DNA from: Thalassospira sp. MCCC 1A01428
GTDB taxonomy: Bacteria; Pseudomonadota; Alphaproteobacteria; Rhodospirillales; Thalassospiraceae
Assembly: GCF_002115825.1 (NCBI RefSeq)
Contig: NZ_JFJZ01000001.1
Location: 1-64,000 of the forward strand
Length of the DNA stretch: 64,000 nucleotides
Reading direction: 5' to 3'
Below, piece by piece: positions 1 through 9,051 of this stretch (position 1 is the first letter of the stretch; every line of letters starts with the position of its first letter). The notes under the pieces were generated by a model. It did not search any database, was not told the DNA's origin, and worked only from the letters and a program-made list of their open reading frames with translations. The translations under genes were made by a program, and so were the position numbers.

Positions 1-1995
1 GTCAGACTCGGAACACTAGCCGTTGTACCAGTTATTTTATTTCATGCTGGGTTTCAATTGTTTGGCGGCGGCTTCGTCGGAGTCGATGTTTTTTTTGTAA
101 TCAGCGGTTATTTGATCACAACTATTCTTATCGAAGAAATAGAAGGAAGTAGATTTAGCATCGTTGGATTCTACGAACGGCGAGCTAGGCGCGTTCTTCC
201 TGCCTTGTTTCTAGTAATGCTTTGTTCAATTCCATTCGCTTGGGAATGGATGTTGCCGAATCAAATGAAGGATTTTTCACAAAGCCTTGTGGCAGTGAGC
301 CTGTTCGCATCCAATATTTTGTTCTGGCGCGAAAGCGGTTATTTTGCTGGTGGTAGCGAAGATAAACCGATGCTGCATACTTGGAGTTTGGCTGTCGAAG
401 AGCAGTATTATATTGTTTTCCCAATATTTTTATTTTTTGCTTGGCGGTTCAGGCAGAACCGCGTTTTCTGGGCGATAGTGGTTTTTTCCGTTGTTAGTCT
501 GACACTAAGCGAGTGGGGGTGGCGGAATAAGCCAACCGCAAATTTCTACCTTGCGCCTACAAGGGCTTGGGAGATATTAGCTGGATCAATTTCCGCTTTT
601 ATTATTCGAAGTGAAGGGGTGAAGAATAACAATTTTCTCAGCATAGCAGGATTGGGATGCATATTTTTTTCCATTTTCTATTATGATGAAAGTACGCCAT
701 TCCCCAGTGTGTTTGCTTTGGTTCCCGTGTTAGGTTCTGTTCTAATTATATTGTTTTCTGGACGAAGAAGTCTTGTGGCTAAATTACTTGGTCAAAAGCT
801 TTTTGTCGGTATCGGATTGGTTAGCTACAGCGCTTATTTGTGGCATCAGCCGTTGTTTGCGTTTGCTCGTATCCGGACTCTTTACCAACCTAGCGATATG
901 CTGATGTTATTTCTTTGTGGTTTGTCATTTATTTTAGCATTTTTCAGTTGGAAATTTGTTGAGCAGCCATTTCGAAAAGGTGGTAAAAAATTAATTGGGC
1001 GTGGTTTTGTCTTCTCAACAAGTGCTCTGGGGTTAGTTTTTTTTGCTTCGCTTGGTTTTTGGGGGCACATTGACGGCGGTATTCCATCACGTTTGAGCGA
1101 TGATGTACTCAAAATAGCAAGTGCTTCTAAAGATGCGGCGAGTAGCGTTTGCTATTACGATGCGAATAAAAAACCAAAATTTCCAGACAATGACTGTTTG
1201 CATACTGTTTCTTTTGATGGTCCTTTGATTATGTTGCTTGGTGATAGCCATTCTTGGGCCATCTCTGAGGAGCTAACGGGACAGTTAAGCTCAAGGGGGT
1301 TTAATGTTTATAATGCCTCATATGGCGGCTGTCCGCCACTTAATGGTCTTCGAAGATTCGATCCAAATGTAGGAGGTGGTTGTCATGATTTTGTCCGTGA
1401 TGCCTTGCATTATGCTCGCTCGTCTGGAGTGGATACCATCGTGTTAACGGGACGATTTCCGTTATATTTGAATGGTAACCGCTATGATAACGGTGAAGGA
1501 GGTGTGGAAAGCGGGTTTCCAGTAACTGTTGATCAAGACGAAATTACTAAAAGAAATTTGGATAAAGTTAAGCGAAAAAAACGAGTTTTATCGATTTACG
1601 AAGCGAGTGTGTTGGATCTTTCCAAGTCGTTTAATGTTGTTTTGGTTGCGCCTATACCTGAGGCAGGCTGGAATGTGCCAGATATTTTAGCAAAGCAGAT
1701 TCTTTTTTATAATGAAAAAATTGATGAATTGTCGACATCTTTTTCTCGATACAAGAGTAGGGCGGGGGAGGTATTAAGTGTTTTTGAAAAGGATGAAAAA
1801 GAAAATACTAATATAGTATTGTCGCGCGTATATGAGGCTCTGTGTAGCGTCAGCACGGGAAGATGTTTAAATTCCAAAGATGACGATGTATATTATATTG
1901 ATGATGATCATCTTTCGAATGCAGGTGCTCGTCTAATTGCACCTATAGTAGTAGACAGTGTTTTGACTTTCTATCCTTTTCGATGGCAGCCTTAA
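1..1995 (+). CDS. Membrane acyltransferase with SGNH domain (partial, 5' end outside window)
   Basis: Integral-membrane O-acyltransferase (acyltransferase_3/OafA type) fused to a C-terminal SGNH hydrolase-like domain; such proteins acetylate O-antigen or exopolysaccharide. The frame is open from base 1, and the first visible residues already match the family's N-terminal helix, so only about ten residues are missing. The motif GVDVFFVISGYLI follows at once. About ten hydrophobic segments fill visible residues 1-350. The SGNH part has the block I motif LLGDSHSW (bases 1237-1260) and the catalytic DDDHLSN (bases 1903-1923). The gene is clearly AT-richer than everything downstream and uses many AT-ending codons, which suggests transfer, as is common in surface polysaccharide loci. 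Its stop overlaps the convergent esterase gene by 4 bases. The sugar substrate cannot be told. Confidence 0.9.
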   Translation, partial: VRLGTLAVVPVILFHAGFQLFGGGFVGVDVFFVISGYLITTILIEEIEGSRFSIVGFYERRARRVLPALFLVMLCSIPFAWEWMLPNQMKDFSQSLVAVSLFASNILFWRESGYFAGGSEDKPMLHTWSLAVEEQYYIVFPIFLFFAWRFRQNRVFWAIVVFSVVSLTLSEWGWRNKPTANFYLAPTRAWEILAGSISAFIIRSEGVKNNNFLSIAGLGCIFFSIFYYDESTPFPSVFALVPVLGSVLIILFSGRRSLVAKLLGQKLFVGIGLVSYSAYLWHQPLFAFARIRTLYQPSDMLMLFLCGLSFILAFFSWKFVEQPFRKGGKKLIGRGFVFSTSALGLVFFASLGFWGHIDGGIPSRLSDDVLKIASASKDAASSVCYYDANKKPKFPDNDCLHTVSFDGPLIMLLGDSHSWAISEELTGQLSSRGFNVYNASYGGCPPLNGLRRFDPNVGGGCHDFVRDALHYARSSGVDTIVLTGRFPLYLNGNRYDNGEGGVESGFPVTVDQDEITKRNLDKVKRKKRVLSIYEASVLDLSKSFNVVLVAPIPEAGWNVPDILAKQILFYNEKIDELSTSFSRYKSRAGEVLSVFEKDEKENTNIVLSRVYEALCSVSTGRCLNSKDDDVYYIDDDHLSNAGARLIAPIVVDSVLTFYPFRWQP

Positions 1996-2858
1996 TAAGA
2001 CTTTCGGGTGGCCCGGGCCAAAAACTGCCCGATGGGTACGGTAATCCGCGTATCACCAGTTAAAAACGTGCCCAGCCCCACCACGGTTCCGACATGCCCG
2101 GTACCGGGAATTGTTACCAGCTTTGCATCCGGGGCCAGGGCCGCAAGGCGAATGGAATTGCGTGGGAAAACCGTGTGGTCATCTTCGCCGGTAATTAACA
2201 ATAGTGGCGGCATGTCATGCAGGTCCTGGTTAACCGGCTGGCTATCCTTTGCGGCGGTATCGCCAAAGGCAATTTGGGTGGCAGTGACATCGTAGGGATA
2301 AAAATCATACGGGCCGGAAAGGCCGATAATCCCGGCTATATCTTCACGCGCCATACCGACATTGTGTAAAAAAGCCGGATTGGCAACCAGTTGCACGGCG
2401 TTATAGGCCCCGGCGCTGTGTCCGGCCAATACCAGCTTTTTGTCATCAATTTCATTGGGGTGACTGACGGCATATTGTTGGGCAAATGCAACGGCCCGTG
2501 CGCCATCGGCGACAAAGGCAGGGTAATGCACCGCAGGTACCAGGCGATAATCGGGAATGGCAACGCCATAGCCCATTTCAATAAACCGCTTGGCGACAAA
2601 GGCGTATTTGCGTTTGTCCCCCGAATCCCACGACCCCCCGTAAAACCACACAATCAAAGGGGCCGGGCGCAGGTGGGCCGGTGGCAGGTAAATATCCATT
2701 TTTTGGCGGGGATCGGGCCCATAGGGTATATCAGCCAGATCCGGGGTTAAGTCCCCGGCTTGCAGGCTGTTAAAGGCCCCCAGTTTGTCGCACCCGGCCA
2801 AAAGAAAGGTAGCAAGCAGGGCGTTGGCGGCGACGATAAATAATTTTGGGCGGGGCAT
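1992..2858 (-). CDS. Lipoprotein alpha/beta hydrolase (esterase-like)
   Basis: Predicted carboxylesterase-type alpha/beta hydrolase of 288 residues, anchored as a lipoprotein: a short basic start, a hydrophobic stretch and lipobox LLAGC with Cys23. YGGSW (73-77) corresponds to the oxyanion-hole HGGGW motif. The nucleophile elbow is GHSAG with Ser148; Asp226 or Asp227 and His255 (GTGHVG) complete the likely triad. The layout resembles the kynurenine formamidase/BD-FAE esterase group, but the substrate is unknown. The gene is convergent with the acyltransferase and divergent from the Nudix gene 104 bases away. The ATG start places the signal sequence correctly. Confidence 0.85.
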   Translation of the reverse strand: MPRPKLFIVAANALLATFLLAGCDKLGAFNSLQAGDLTPDLADIPYGPDPRQKMDIYLPPAHLRPAPLIVWFYGGSWDSGDKRKYAFVAKRFIEMGYGVAIPDYRLVPAVHYPAFVADGARAVAFAQQYAVSHPNEIDDKKLVLAGHSAGAYNAVQLVANPAFLHNVGMAREDIAGIIGLSGPYDFYPYDVTATQIAFGDTAAKDSQPVNQDLHDMPPLLLITGEDDHTVFPRNSIRLAALAPDAKLVTIPGTGHVGTVVGLGTFLTGDTRITVPIGQFLARATRKSY

Positions 2859-2962
2859 GACACCGGGACATTGTTATGGATCTGTTTGTATATACGCAAA
2901 AAAACATCAAAAGGATTGCATCCCCTCTTGGCGGAAAATCGTTAGCGCGATAAAAATGCCCC

Positions 2963-3424
2963 ATGACAGTTCAAAAACCAGATAGCGGCTGCATGTCGGT
3001 CGATTTGCGTCAGGGTCGCGTGCCCGAGCGTACCGTGTTTGTCAGTGCTGTGGCACTGGTTGATGTTGATCATCGGGTGTTAATTGCGCAGCGCCCCGAA
3101 GGTAAATCGATGGCCGGGTTATGGGAATTTCCCGGCGGCAAGGTCGAAGCCGGGGAAACCCCGGAAATGGCCCTTGTGCGCGAGCTTAAGGAAGAGCTGG
3201 ATATCGATATTACTGAAAGCTGTCTGGCACCGTTTACCTTTGCCTCTTTCACCTATGACGATTTCCATCTGATGATGCCGCTTTATTTGTGCCGGGTCTG
3301 GAAAGGTGAAATTCGCCCGATGGAAGGGCAGTCGGTGAAATGGGTGCGGCCCATGCGTTTGGGCGATTATCCTATGCCACCGGCCGATGTGCCGCTGGTG
3401 GCGATGCTGCGCGACTTTTTATAA
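2963..3424 (+). CDS. mutT: (Deoxy)nucleoside triphosphate pyrophosphohydrolase, MutT-like Nudix protein
   Basis: Nudix hydrolase of 153 residues resembling MutT, which removes 8-oxo-dGTP from the nucleotide pool. The Nudix box runs from Gly59 to Ile81 and holds the metal-binding REL-EE core (Arg73, Glu74, Glu77, Glu78). The position normally held by the late Gly is Asp80. GLWEFPGGK just before the box is typical of MutT. An alternative ATG ten codons later (2993) would remove a poorly conserved start. The proof-reading role is inferred from the family; a related dNTP or Nudix substrate is possible. Confidence 0.85.
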   Translation: MTVQKPDSGCMSVDLRQGRVPERTVFVSAVALVDVDHRVLIAQRPEGKSMAGLWEFPGGKVEAGETPEMALVRELKEELDIDITESCLAPFTFASFTYDDFHLMMPLYLCRVWKGEIRPMEGQSVKWVRPMRLGDYPMPPADVPLVAMLRDFL

Positions 3425-3634
3425 ACTTTTTCCATTGGTCCTGTGGCCCGGTGATGTGGCCATCTGAAATGAATGGGGCTTTGGAAAACGGTTGTGGATA
3501 ACCGGCTGTGCTTTAAGGCGTGGTCGTGGTTATTATGGCATTGATGCCGCTGGCGAAAACGCTGGCTGGTGTCTATGTGCATTTCAGCGCGTGCCGGTCC
3601 CGGTGGGCGATTTATTTTAAAATACGAGGGTGTA

Positions 3635-4384
3635 ATGTCCAAAACTGTTCGCGCCTGCCTGTTGATTATTGGCAACGAAATTCTTTCGGGCCGCACCCAC
3701 GATAAAAACCTGCCTTATCTGGCCGAGCAACTTAACGAACTGGGCGTGCGCCTGGCTGAAACCCGCGTGATTCCGGATATTGCTCAAACCATTATCGATA
3801 CCGTTAATGAATGCCGGGCAAAATTTGATTATGTGTTTACCACCGGTGGCATCGGGCCGACCCATGACGATATTACATCCGATTGCATGGCCGCAGCGTT
3901 TGGTGTGCCGCTGGATTTAAACGATGAAGCCGTTAAAATGCTGCGTAGCAATTACGCCAATCCTGATGTTGATTTGAACGAAGCCCGCCTGCGCATGGCG
4001 CGTATCCCGCGTGGGGCCGAACTGGTGGAAAACCCGGTTAGCAAGGCACCGGGATATCGCATGGAAAATGTTTATGTCATGGCGGGCGTCCCCATGATCA
4101 TGCAGGCGATGTTTCAGGGGATCAAACATCAATTGGTCGGCGGCAAACCCATGCTGTCAGGCTCGGTCGGCGGGTATATTCCCGAAGGGATGATTGCCGA
4201 GGTTCTGGGTAAAATCCAGGATGAATTCAAAAATACTGATATAGGGTCCTATCCGTTCTTGCGCGAAGGAAAACTTGGGACCACATTGGTGGTGCGCGGC
4301 GAAGAACAGGCCGATGTGGATGCGGCGATCCAGCGGATTACCGATGCGATTATCGGTTTTGGACGCGAGGTTGTTGCTGATTAA
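3635..4384 (+). CDS. Competence/damage-inducible protein A-like, molybdopterin-binding (MoCF) domain
   Basis: Protein of 249 residues covering only the N-terminal MoCF domain of the CinA family; the C-terminal NMN-deamidase domain is absent, as in the short alphaproteobacterial form. IIGNEILSGRT opens the fold and TTGGIGPTHDD is the MoCF signature. The ATG at 3635 is chosen because MSKTVRA begins the conserved domain and a purine-rich GAGGG stands upstream; an in-frame ATG at 3569 would add 22 unlikely residues. ADP-ribose or molybdopterin-related chemistry is possible, but no activity can be assigned. Confidence 0.85.
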   Translation: MSKTVRACLLIIGNEILSGRTHDKNLPYLAEQLNELGVRLAETRVIPDIAQTIIDTVNECRAKFDYVFTTGGIGPTHDDITSDCMAAAFGVPLDLNDEAVKMLRSNYANPDVDLNEARLRMARIPRGAELVENPVSKAPGYRMENVYVMAGVPMIMQAMFQGIKHQLVGGKPMLSGSVGGYIPEGMIAEVLGKIQDEFKNTDIGSYPFLREGKLGTTLVVRGEEQADVDAAIQRITDAIIGFGREVVAD

Positions 4385-4440
4385 TCGCGTCGTAATTTTT
4401 GCCCGTGTTACCCGCCCAGTGACCAGAAAGGCCCTTGGTA

Positions 4441-4776
4441 ATGCGCGAACAGGTAAATTCCGGTACGACCCCGCCGCAAAAACCCGGCGATGAATGGAAA
4501 ATCATCAAATTCATGCTGACGCATTTGATGTATGGCGGGGTGGGGTCGGTCGTATTTAGTGTTTTGGCACTGTATTTCGATATCGGCGGCATCTGGACGC
4601 TGGCCAATGCCTCGCGCGATACGCTGGTTTTTATCTTTTTGCTGTTTTTTGGTCTGTTCATCACGTTTGGCGGCATCAGCATGGGGGCAGGGGTGATGCT
4701 GCTGGGTGGTTTTTCCGACAATGATGATTACGATGACGAACGCCGCCATCATAGAAATGACGATGGCGCGAATTAA
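4441..4776 (+). CDS. Small membrane protein of unknown function
   Basis: Unrecognised protein of 111 residues. A short hydrophilic start is followed by two hydrophobic segments: one around residues 25-45 and a longer one around 62-92, the latter rich in Phe, Leu and Gly. The tail is charged, with many Asp, Arg and His residues. The ATG at 4441 has AAAGG upstream; a TTG two codons earlier is in frame but less likely. It lies 56 bases after the CinA-like gene on the same strand and may share its transcript. A 9-bp inverted repeat (4762-4785) spans its stop codon. Confidence 0.65.
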   Translation: MREQVNSGTTPPQKPGDEWKIIKFMLTHLMYGGVGSVVFSVLALYFDIGGIWTLANASRDTLVFIFLLFFGLFITFGGISMGAGVMLLGGFSDNDDYDDERRHHRNDDGAN

Positions 4777-4831
4777 CGCGCCATCAAAAACATGGTTGCA
4801 CCTTGTGTTCTGCGCCTAAAGGCTGCAGGTG

Positions 4832-5080
4832 TTAGGGGCGATCGGTCTTGTTTTTTTTTCGCACGAAATGCGCAATCACCATGCCGATAATCCAGCACAC
4901 CAATGGTACGGAAAAGATGTAATCAAACATCGGATCGCTGGTATTGCCATTGGTGATGACCACGATATAGCCCACCCAGCATGCGGTGAGCAAATAGCCC
5001 ATGATCTTGAAATAATGGCCGTTTGACAGTTTTTTCTCTTGTGCTTCAGGCTGTTTTTGCCCCGCCGGGTCGGCTGTCAT
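4832..5080 (-). CDS. Small two-helix membrane protein of unknown function
   Basis: Unrecognised protein of 82 residues. Residues 1-20 are polar; helices lie around 25-45 and 52-70, joined by a short polar loop; the C-terminus is strongly basic (RKKNK). It sits convergent with the preceding membrane protein and downstream of bluB on the same strand, 38 bases away, so it may be read from the bluB transcript. Nothing in the sequence indicates a function. Confidence 0.6.
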   Translation of the reverse strand: MTADPAGQKQPEAQEKKLSNGHYFKIMGYLLTACWVGYIVVITNGNTSDPMFDYIFSVPLVCWIIGMVIAHFVRKKNKTDRP

Positions 5081-5118
5081 ACTGGTATTCCCTGATATTT
5101 TATTTTACGAAACATGTT

Positions 5119-5829
5119 CTAGCGTTCCAGGGTTAGATCCTGCGGATCTATCCGGTCCTGCCAACCATGACGAACCAGTTCGGGCACCACATGGTCTTCC
5201 TCGGGATAGCCAATGCATAAATAGGCGATAAGACGCCAATGTTCGGGCACCTCAAGCACCTGTTGTACTGTTTTGGGTTCCAAAATGCTGACCCAGCCAA
5301 CACCAATGCCTTTTACCCGTGCCGCCAGCCATAACAGCTGAACAGCGGCAACGGCGGAATAATCAAGCATTTCAGGCATGGTTTTGCGGCCCAGTCCCAT
5401 GCCGGCTTCGGTTTCCTCGTCGGCGAAAACGGCAAGCTGCACCGGGGCCTGATCCATCCCCTGCAATTTTAACGACGCGTAAAGCCGGGCACGTTCACCG
5501 TGATAATCGTTTAAGGCCTGCTGGTTGGCGCGTTCAAAACTGTCGCGTATTGCCTTGCGTCGTTCGGGGGCATTGACCTTTACAAACCGCCACGGCTGGC
5601 AATTTCCCACAGACGGTGCCAGGCAGGCCTCGGCAATTAAGCCGTCAATATCGTCTTTGGGCAACGGGTCGGTGCGAAACCGCCGCACATCGCGGCGCCA
5701 TAACAGCAAATCAATGAATTGCTGTTGAAAGGCATGGTCAAACACCGGCGGTGTCAAATTATCACTGCCTTTTGGTGTTTGCGAAATGCTGTTGCTTGCC
5801 GGGGGCTGGGTGTCGTCGGTCTGGGTCAT
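5119..5829 (-). CDS. bluB: 5,6-dimethylbenzimidazole synthase
   Basis: BluB is a nitroreductase-fold enzyme that breaks down FMNH2 with oxygen to make 5,6-dimethylbenzimidazole, the lower ligand of cobalamin. The 236-residue protein has the BluB hallmarks RRDVRRF (45-51), APSVGNCQPWRF (71-82) and GRKTMPEMLDYS, with the Gly-rich VKGIGVGWVSIL segment towards the C-terminus. The first 25 residues are low-complexity and variable. No other cobalamin genes are adjacent, and I see no B12 riboswitch in the 150 bases upstream. The neighbouring beta-barrel gene upstream has no obvious functional link. Confidence 0.92.
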   Translation of the reverse strand: MTQTDDTQPPASNSISQTPKGSDNLTPPVFDHAFQQQFIDLLLWRRDVRRFRTDPLPKDDIDGLIAEACLAPSVGNCQPWRFVKVNAPERRKAIRDSFERANQQALNDYHGERARLYASLKLQGMDQAPVQLAVFADEETEAGMGLGRKTMPEMLDYSAVAAVQLLWLAARVKGIGVGWVSILEPKTVQQVLEVPEHWRLIAYLCIGYPEEDHVVPELVRHGWQDRIDPQDLTLER

Positions 5830-5979
5830 GTTTGTGGCCTGGCACGCTGAAATAAATCTATGCGCACCCTAGGGGCTTTTGCGCCCAAATAGAAGCAATC
5901 AGTTCACATTTGTTGCCGGTTTTGCTGCATTTTACATAAAGGCAAATATTATAATGCCCGACAGGACAGGCAAAACCGA

Positions 5980-7371
5980 CTACATGTTGAAACTAAGCGT
6001 TAGCAACCCCGATAACGGGTCCTTGTCGGTCTGATCAAAGGTGACAGTCTGATTGATTTCAAGGCCGACATGGCCGGAAAACTCGGTCCAGTAATGGTCA
6101 ATCCCGCCGCCAACCTTAACCGCATCGCTGTCGCGTTCGGTATTAACGAATGGCTGCAAGGTGCCGTAATCGCGCGGCAAGACTGTTGAAAAGCGCAATT
6201 CGCCCTTCACCCCTTCATAGGGTTCATCATCGGGGCTGAATTCACGAAAGGCCTCCAGCGACGCATTCAGGCTTAGCGGTGAATAATTATAATCCGTGCC
6301 GGAGAAATAACGTCGGGTCTGGTCCTGGCCAAACCCTTCATTCAATACCGACATGGTTTGGTTTTCACCCATGAACGGGGTCAGGGTATGGTCGCCCATT
6401 TCGATGCGATAGCGCGCCTCGGCTTCGGAATCAAACAGGGTCGATGTCGCGACGTGGCCCGATACAATTTCCCCGTTGGGGGTAAAATGTTTGCCATAGG
6501 ATTCGCGTGCGCTGATCAGGTTGCCGCTTAATCGCAGGCTAAGCGGGGTTTGGCCCAGATTTTGTTCAGCGTCAAACCCGACCGACCCGGAATAGGTCAT
6601 GCTGGAACTGGTATTTTCATAGCTGCTTGAAAGGCCGGTGCGCGTGATGTCGCTGCTGCCAATGCCCAGGCTGCCATTCAGTTTTAACCAGTCGGTCATG
6701 CGCGTTAGAAAATAGGGGGAAAAGGTAACGTTGTTTTCCCGATACAGGGTTTGCCGGGCGGCAATATCACTTGCCGTGCTGCCCCAGCCAAGGGCAATGC
6801 CAACAATGGTAGATGTATCGATGCGGTAATCAACGCCGGTATCCACCGCAATGACGTCGCCATTAAGGCCCGGGTTGAAGCCGTCACGGGTAACGCGGTT
6901 ATCAATGCTTTGCCGGGTGCCATGGACCCATATGCTTATGGCGCGCTCGGTGGCGCGGTCCTGGGTTGGAAAAGACCCGTTAGCACTGTCAAAATCAATG
7001 CGTTCGGCAAGCGACCCCAGGGCATCGCGCCCGCTATAGCTTTCTATTTGCGATGCAACGTCGGTTCCCATCGCCAGGGCATCGGCGGGTTGGTCCTGGG
7101 GGGCGATGCTGCCGTCAAGAAACAGGGGTTGCAACGTGTTGGTAACAAAGTTGCCATCGAGCCGGTCAGAAAGCCGGTCAAGGTGACCAAGCCGGTTTTT
7201 GGACCGGGTCATGGTTTCGGTGCGCAGAATAGGCGATTCGCTGGTGCGTAGATATTTGTCCTGTGCGGCATGGGCGTGCGTGATCCACGGCGGAATAACC
7301 CTGTCTGGCGGCAGGGTGGAAACGCCAATGCAGGCTGTGCCGATGGCTATGATGCTCCAGCGCAGTTTCAT
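5980..7371 (-). CDS. Outer-membrane autotransporter-type beta-barrel protein
   Basis: Protein of 463 residues with an N-terminal signal peptide (cleavage probably after AHA, near residue 35), a poorly conserved stretch to about residue 140, then alternating amphipathic strands to the end. The barrel has the autotransporter-domain look: ISIWVHGTRQ, GVDYRIDTSTIVGIALGW and SPYFLTRM, with the protein ending in SFNM. There is no long passenger domain, so this is a barrel with a very short N-terminal part rather than a classical secreted adhesin. It stands alone between bluB and the tRNA gene. Ligand and function are unknown. Confidence 0.75.
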   Translation of the reverse strand: MKLRWSIIAIGTACIGVSTLPPDRVIPPWITHAHAAQDKYLRTSESPILRTETMTRSKNRLGHLDRLSDRLDGNFVTNTLQPLFLDGSIAPQDQPADALAMGTDVASQIESYSGRDALGSLAERIDFDSANGSFPTQDRATERAISIWVHGTRQSIDNRVTRDGFNPGLNGDVIAVDTGVDYRIDTSTIVGIALGWGSTASDIAARQTLYRENNVTFSPYFLTRMTDWLKLNGSLGIGSSDITRTGLSSSYENTSSSMTYSGSVGFDAEQNLGQTPLSLRLSGNLISARESYGKHFTPNGEIVSGHVATSTLFDSEAEARYRIEMGDHTLTPFMGENQTMSVLNEGFGQDQTRRYFSGTDYNYSPLSLNASLEAFREFSPDDEPYEGVKGELRFSTVLPRDYGTLQPFVNTERDSDAVKVGGGIDHYWTEFSGHVGLEINQTVTFDQTDKDPLSGLLTLSFNM

Positions 7372-7633
7372 TGTTTTTTGTTTCTCTTGTCGCGGTTTCG
7401 CGGCGTTTTGCCGCCCTTTTCATTCGCCGTTGCCCAACAGCTAACGGCGAAAATTGCGTATTTTATGGGGCTGTCAGGCCTTGAAAAACCTTCGTGTCCC
7501 CATTTGGTGATAGCGCAGGGGAGTTACCGAATTATAAATCCCTGCAATAGAATGTTGCGTCATCGTCAAAGCCGCGCTAGAAACCTGTCCTGTCTTTGGG
7601 GTGATTGGCCCCGGACGTTTCTGCCAAGTTCTT

Positions 7634-7722
7634 GCGGGCGTGGCGAAATTGGTATACGCAGCGGACTTAAAATCCGCCGGTCCTAACAGACCTTGCCGGT
7701 TCAAGTCCGGCCGCCCGCACCA
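7634..7722 (+). tRNA. tRNA-Leu (anticodon TAA)
   Basis: A complete tRNA fold can be drawn by eye. The acceptor stem gcgggcg (7634-7640) pairs with cgcccgc (7712-7718). The anticodon stem gcgga/tccgc encloses a loop with anticodon TAA at 7668-7670. The variable arm is long and paired (ggtc...gacc), as in class II tRNAs. The T arm is gccgg-ttcaagt-ccggc. The CCA end is encoded (7720-7722). No integrase gene or repeated tRNA end is found nearby. Confidence 0.97.
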
Positions 7723-8251
7723 TCTTCCCTCCTTCCGGATTACAGTTTTCAGCCTCGTTTTGCAGTTCGTGTTGCATTGCAAAGTCGATTCGCAACGAAA
7801 ATTTGCCAGAAATCCTTTTTTGTCATCCCAAAGTCATTGTCTCGTGCGGGGCGAAATTACGGTTTCTGTGCCAGTCAGACACACAAAACCAGCCCGTCGG
7901 CGGGTGACTTAACCCTGCCAATGTGGCTGTTTCTTCCCTAAAATACCTGCCGTACATTATTGTTTGCCAAGCAACTTGGCAGTTTGACCGGGCTGGTAAA
8001 ACCAGCATCATCCGGTTGGCAGGTGGTCGTGTCGGGGCGATCAATTGTTTCCCGAACCACATCCCATGATCACCAGGGGTTTTCATGGGGCAGAGCGACG
8101 ATACATCAGCCTGCATAACTGAATTTATCAGATAGGAATGCAGGCCGAAAGTTGCAATTGCCGGTTTGGTAAATGAGGCAGATTTACCGGATGTAAATGC
8201 GTTGCCGGTCACTGTGCGGCATTGTTTGGGGACGACGACAGGGTTAGTGAC
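7723..8251. other. Non-coding stretch between tRNA-Leu and the next gene
   Basis: I find no convincing gene in these 529 bases. The possible reading frames lack ribosome-binding sites and protein-like composition. A small 7-bp hairpin (tgccaag-caa-cttggca, about 7965-7981) is present, without a T-run. There is no direct repeat of the tRNA 3' end that would mark an integration site. Confidence 0.5.
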
Positions 8252-8644
8252 GTGAGTACGAGTGATAGTGACGACGACCAGCCACGCAAAAAAGAACGAT
8301 TCGGTAAATATGTTGCCCCCGAGGAGCGTGCCAATAACGTGGTGCGACAGCTTGACGAGTTTTTGCGCAAAGGCCCCAAAAGCGGTTTGAAATATAACCG
8401 CTGGCAACAACTGGCCTGGTATGAGGTGGTCGACGAAATCAAACGGGCCGAGGCCGCCCAGAAAAGCCATGATAGTCTGGCGAAAGCTGCTTTTTTAAGT
8501 TTGGCAATCGGGTTTGGCACCATCGGGTTCTGGGGGCTGGTTTTACTGGCGGGAAGCCGCTTGGGCTTTGTTGCTGCCGGGATTATACTGGTGGCAGGTT
8601 TGGTAATGTGGCGGGCCTTGTCGAAGGCCAACTGGTTGAAATAG
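8252..8644 (+). CDS. Small membrane protein with charged N-terminus, unknown function
   Basis: Unrecognised protein of about 130 residues. The first 75 residues are hydrophilic and partly helical (RANNVVRQLDEFLRKG), ending in an Ala/Glu/Lys-rich helix. Two hydrophobic helices lie at about 79-101 and 103-121. The likely start is the GTG at 8252, with AGGGT upstream; a TTG at 8222 in frame would add ten acidic residues. It is followed after 9 bases by the DUF3572 gene, so the two are probably co-transcribed. Confidence 0.65.
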   Translation: MSTSDSDDDQPRKKERFGKYVAPEERANNVVRQLDEFLRKGPKSGLKYNRWQQLAWYEVVDEIKRAEAAQKSHDSLAKAAFLSLAIGFGTIGFWGLVLLAGSRLGFVAAGIILVAGLVMWRALSKANWLK

Positions 8645-8653
8645 GCGAAAATA

Positions 8654-8929
8654 ATGAATAACGACGCGGCTGAAACCCTGGCTATTCAGGCGATTGCCTT
8701 TGTTGCGGGTGACGAGGAATTGTTGCAAGGCCTGCTGATGCAAACCGGTATGGACTTAAACGATTTACGTGCAGGGCTTGGCAATGTCGATGTGCAGCGC
8801 GGCGTGCTGGAATTTTTGCTGTCGCATGAACCGTTTTTAATGCGTCTGGTCGATGCCATTGATTGCCCGCCCGATATGCCAGCCAAAGCCCATATCATTC
8901 TTTCCGGCGGGCCGATCTGGCAGGATTAA
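8654..8929 (+). CDS. DUF3572 family protein
   Basis: Protein of 91 residues matching the short helical DUF3572 family found in alphaproteobacteria. The family pattern is visible: AIQAIAFVAGDEELLQGLL near the N-terminus, then GLDP-like GMDLNDLRAGL, and LEFLLSHEPFL in the second half. There are no catalytic motifs. It directly follows the small membrane protein gene and is convergent with clpP. Function is unknown. Confidence 0.85.
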   Translation: MNNDAAETLAIQAIAFVAGDEELLQGLLMQTGMDLNDLRAGLGNVDVQRGVLEFLLSHEPFLMRLVDAIDCPPDMPAKAHIILSGGPIWQD

Positions 8930-9051
8930 TGCCCCGCGTGGGGCGGCATTCCTGCTTGTTTTGGGTGTTTATACAGGATGGGTGTAGGGCGTGCGGCCTG
9001 TGTTTGATGGGCCGCCGCGCGTTTTAAGTTCTGTGATGTTTGGGATCAGTT

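Noticed and set aside
3493-3501. DnaA box (tgtggataa), considered as origin
   Set aside because: Only single boxes occur here and at 50217-50225; there is no cluster, no AT-rich unwinding element beside them, and no dnaA, parAB or gidA nearby.
5830-5979. Cobalamin riboswitch upstream of bluB
   Set aside because: No B12-box-like sequence or paired leader is visible in the 150 bases before the start.
7634-8251. tRNA-Leu as an integration site for a genomic island
   Set aside because: No integrase gene, no repeat of the tRNA 3' end, and the following genes look native.
7823-8470. Minus-strand frame of 215 codons overlapping the small membrane protein gene
   Set aside because: Low-complexity, no start signal, and it conflicts with the plus-strand gene that has a start site and plausible membrane helices.
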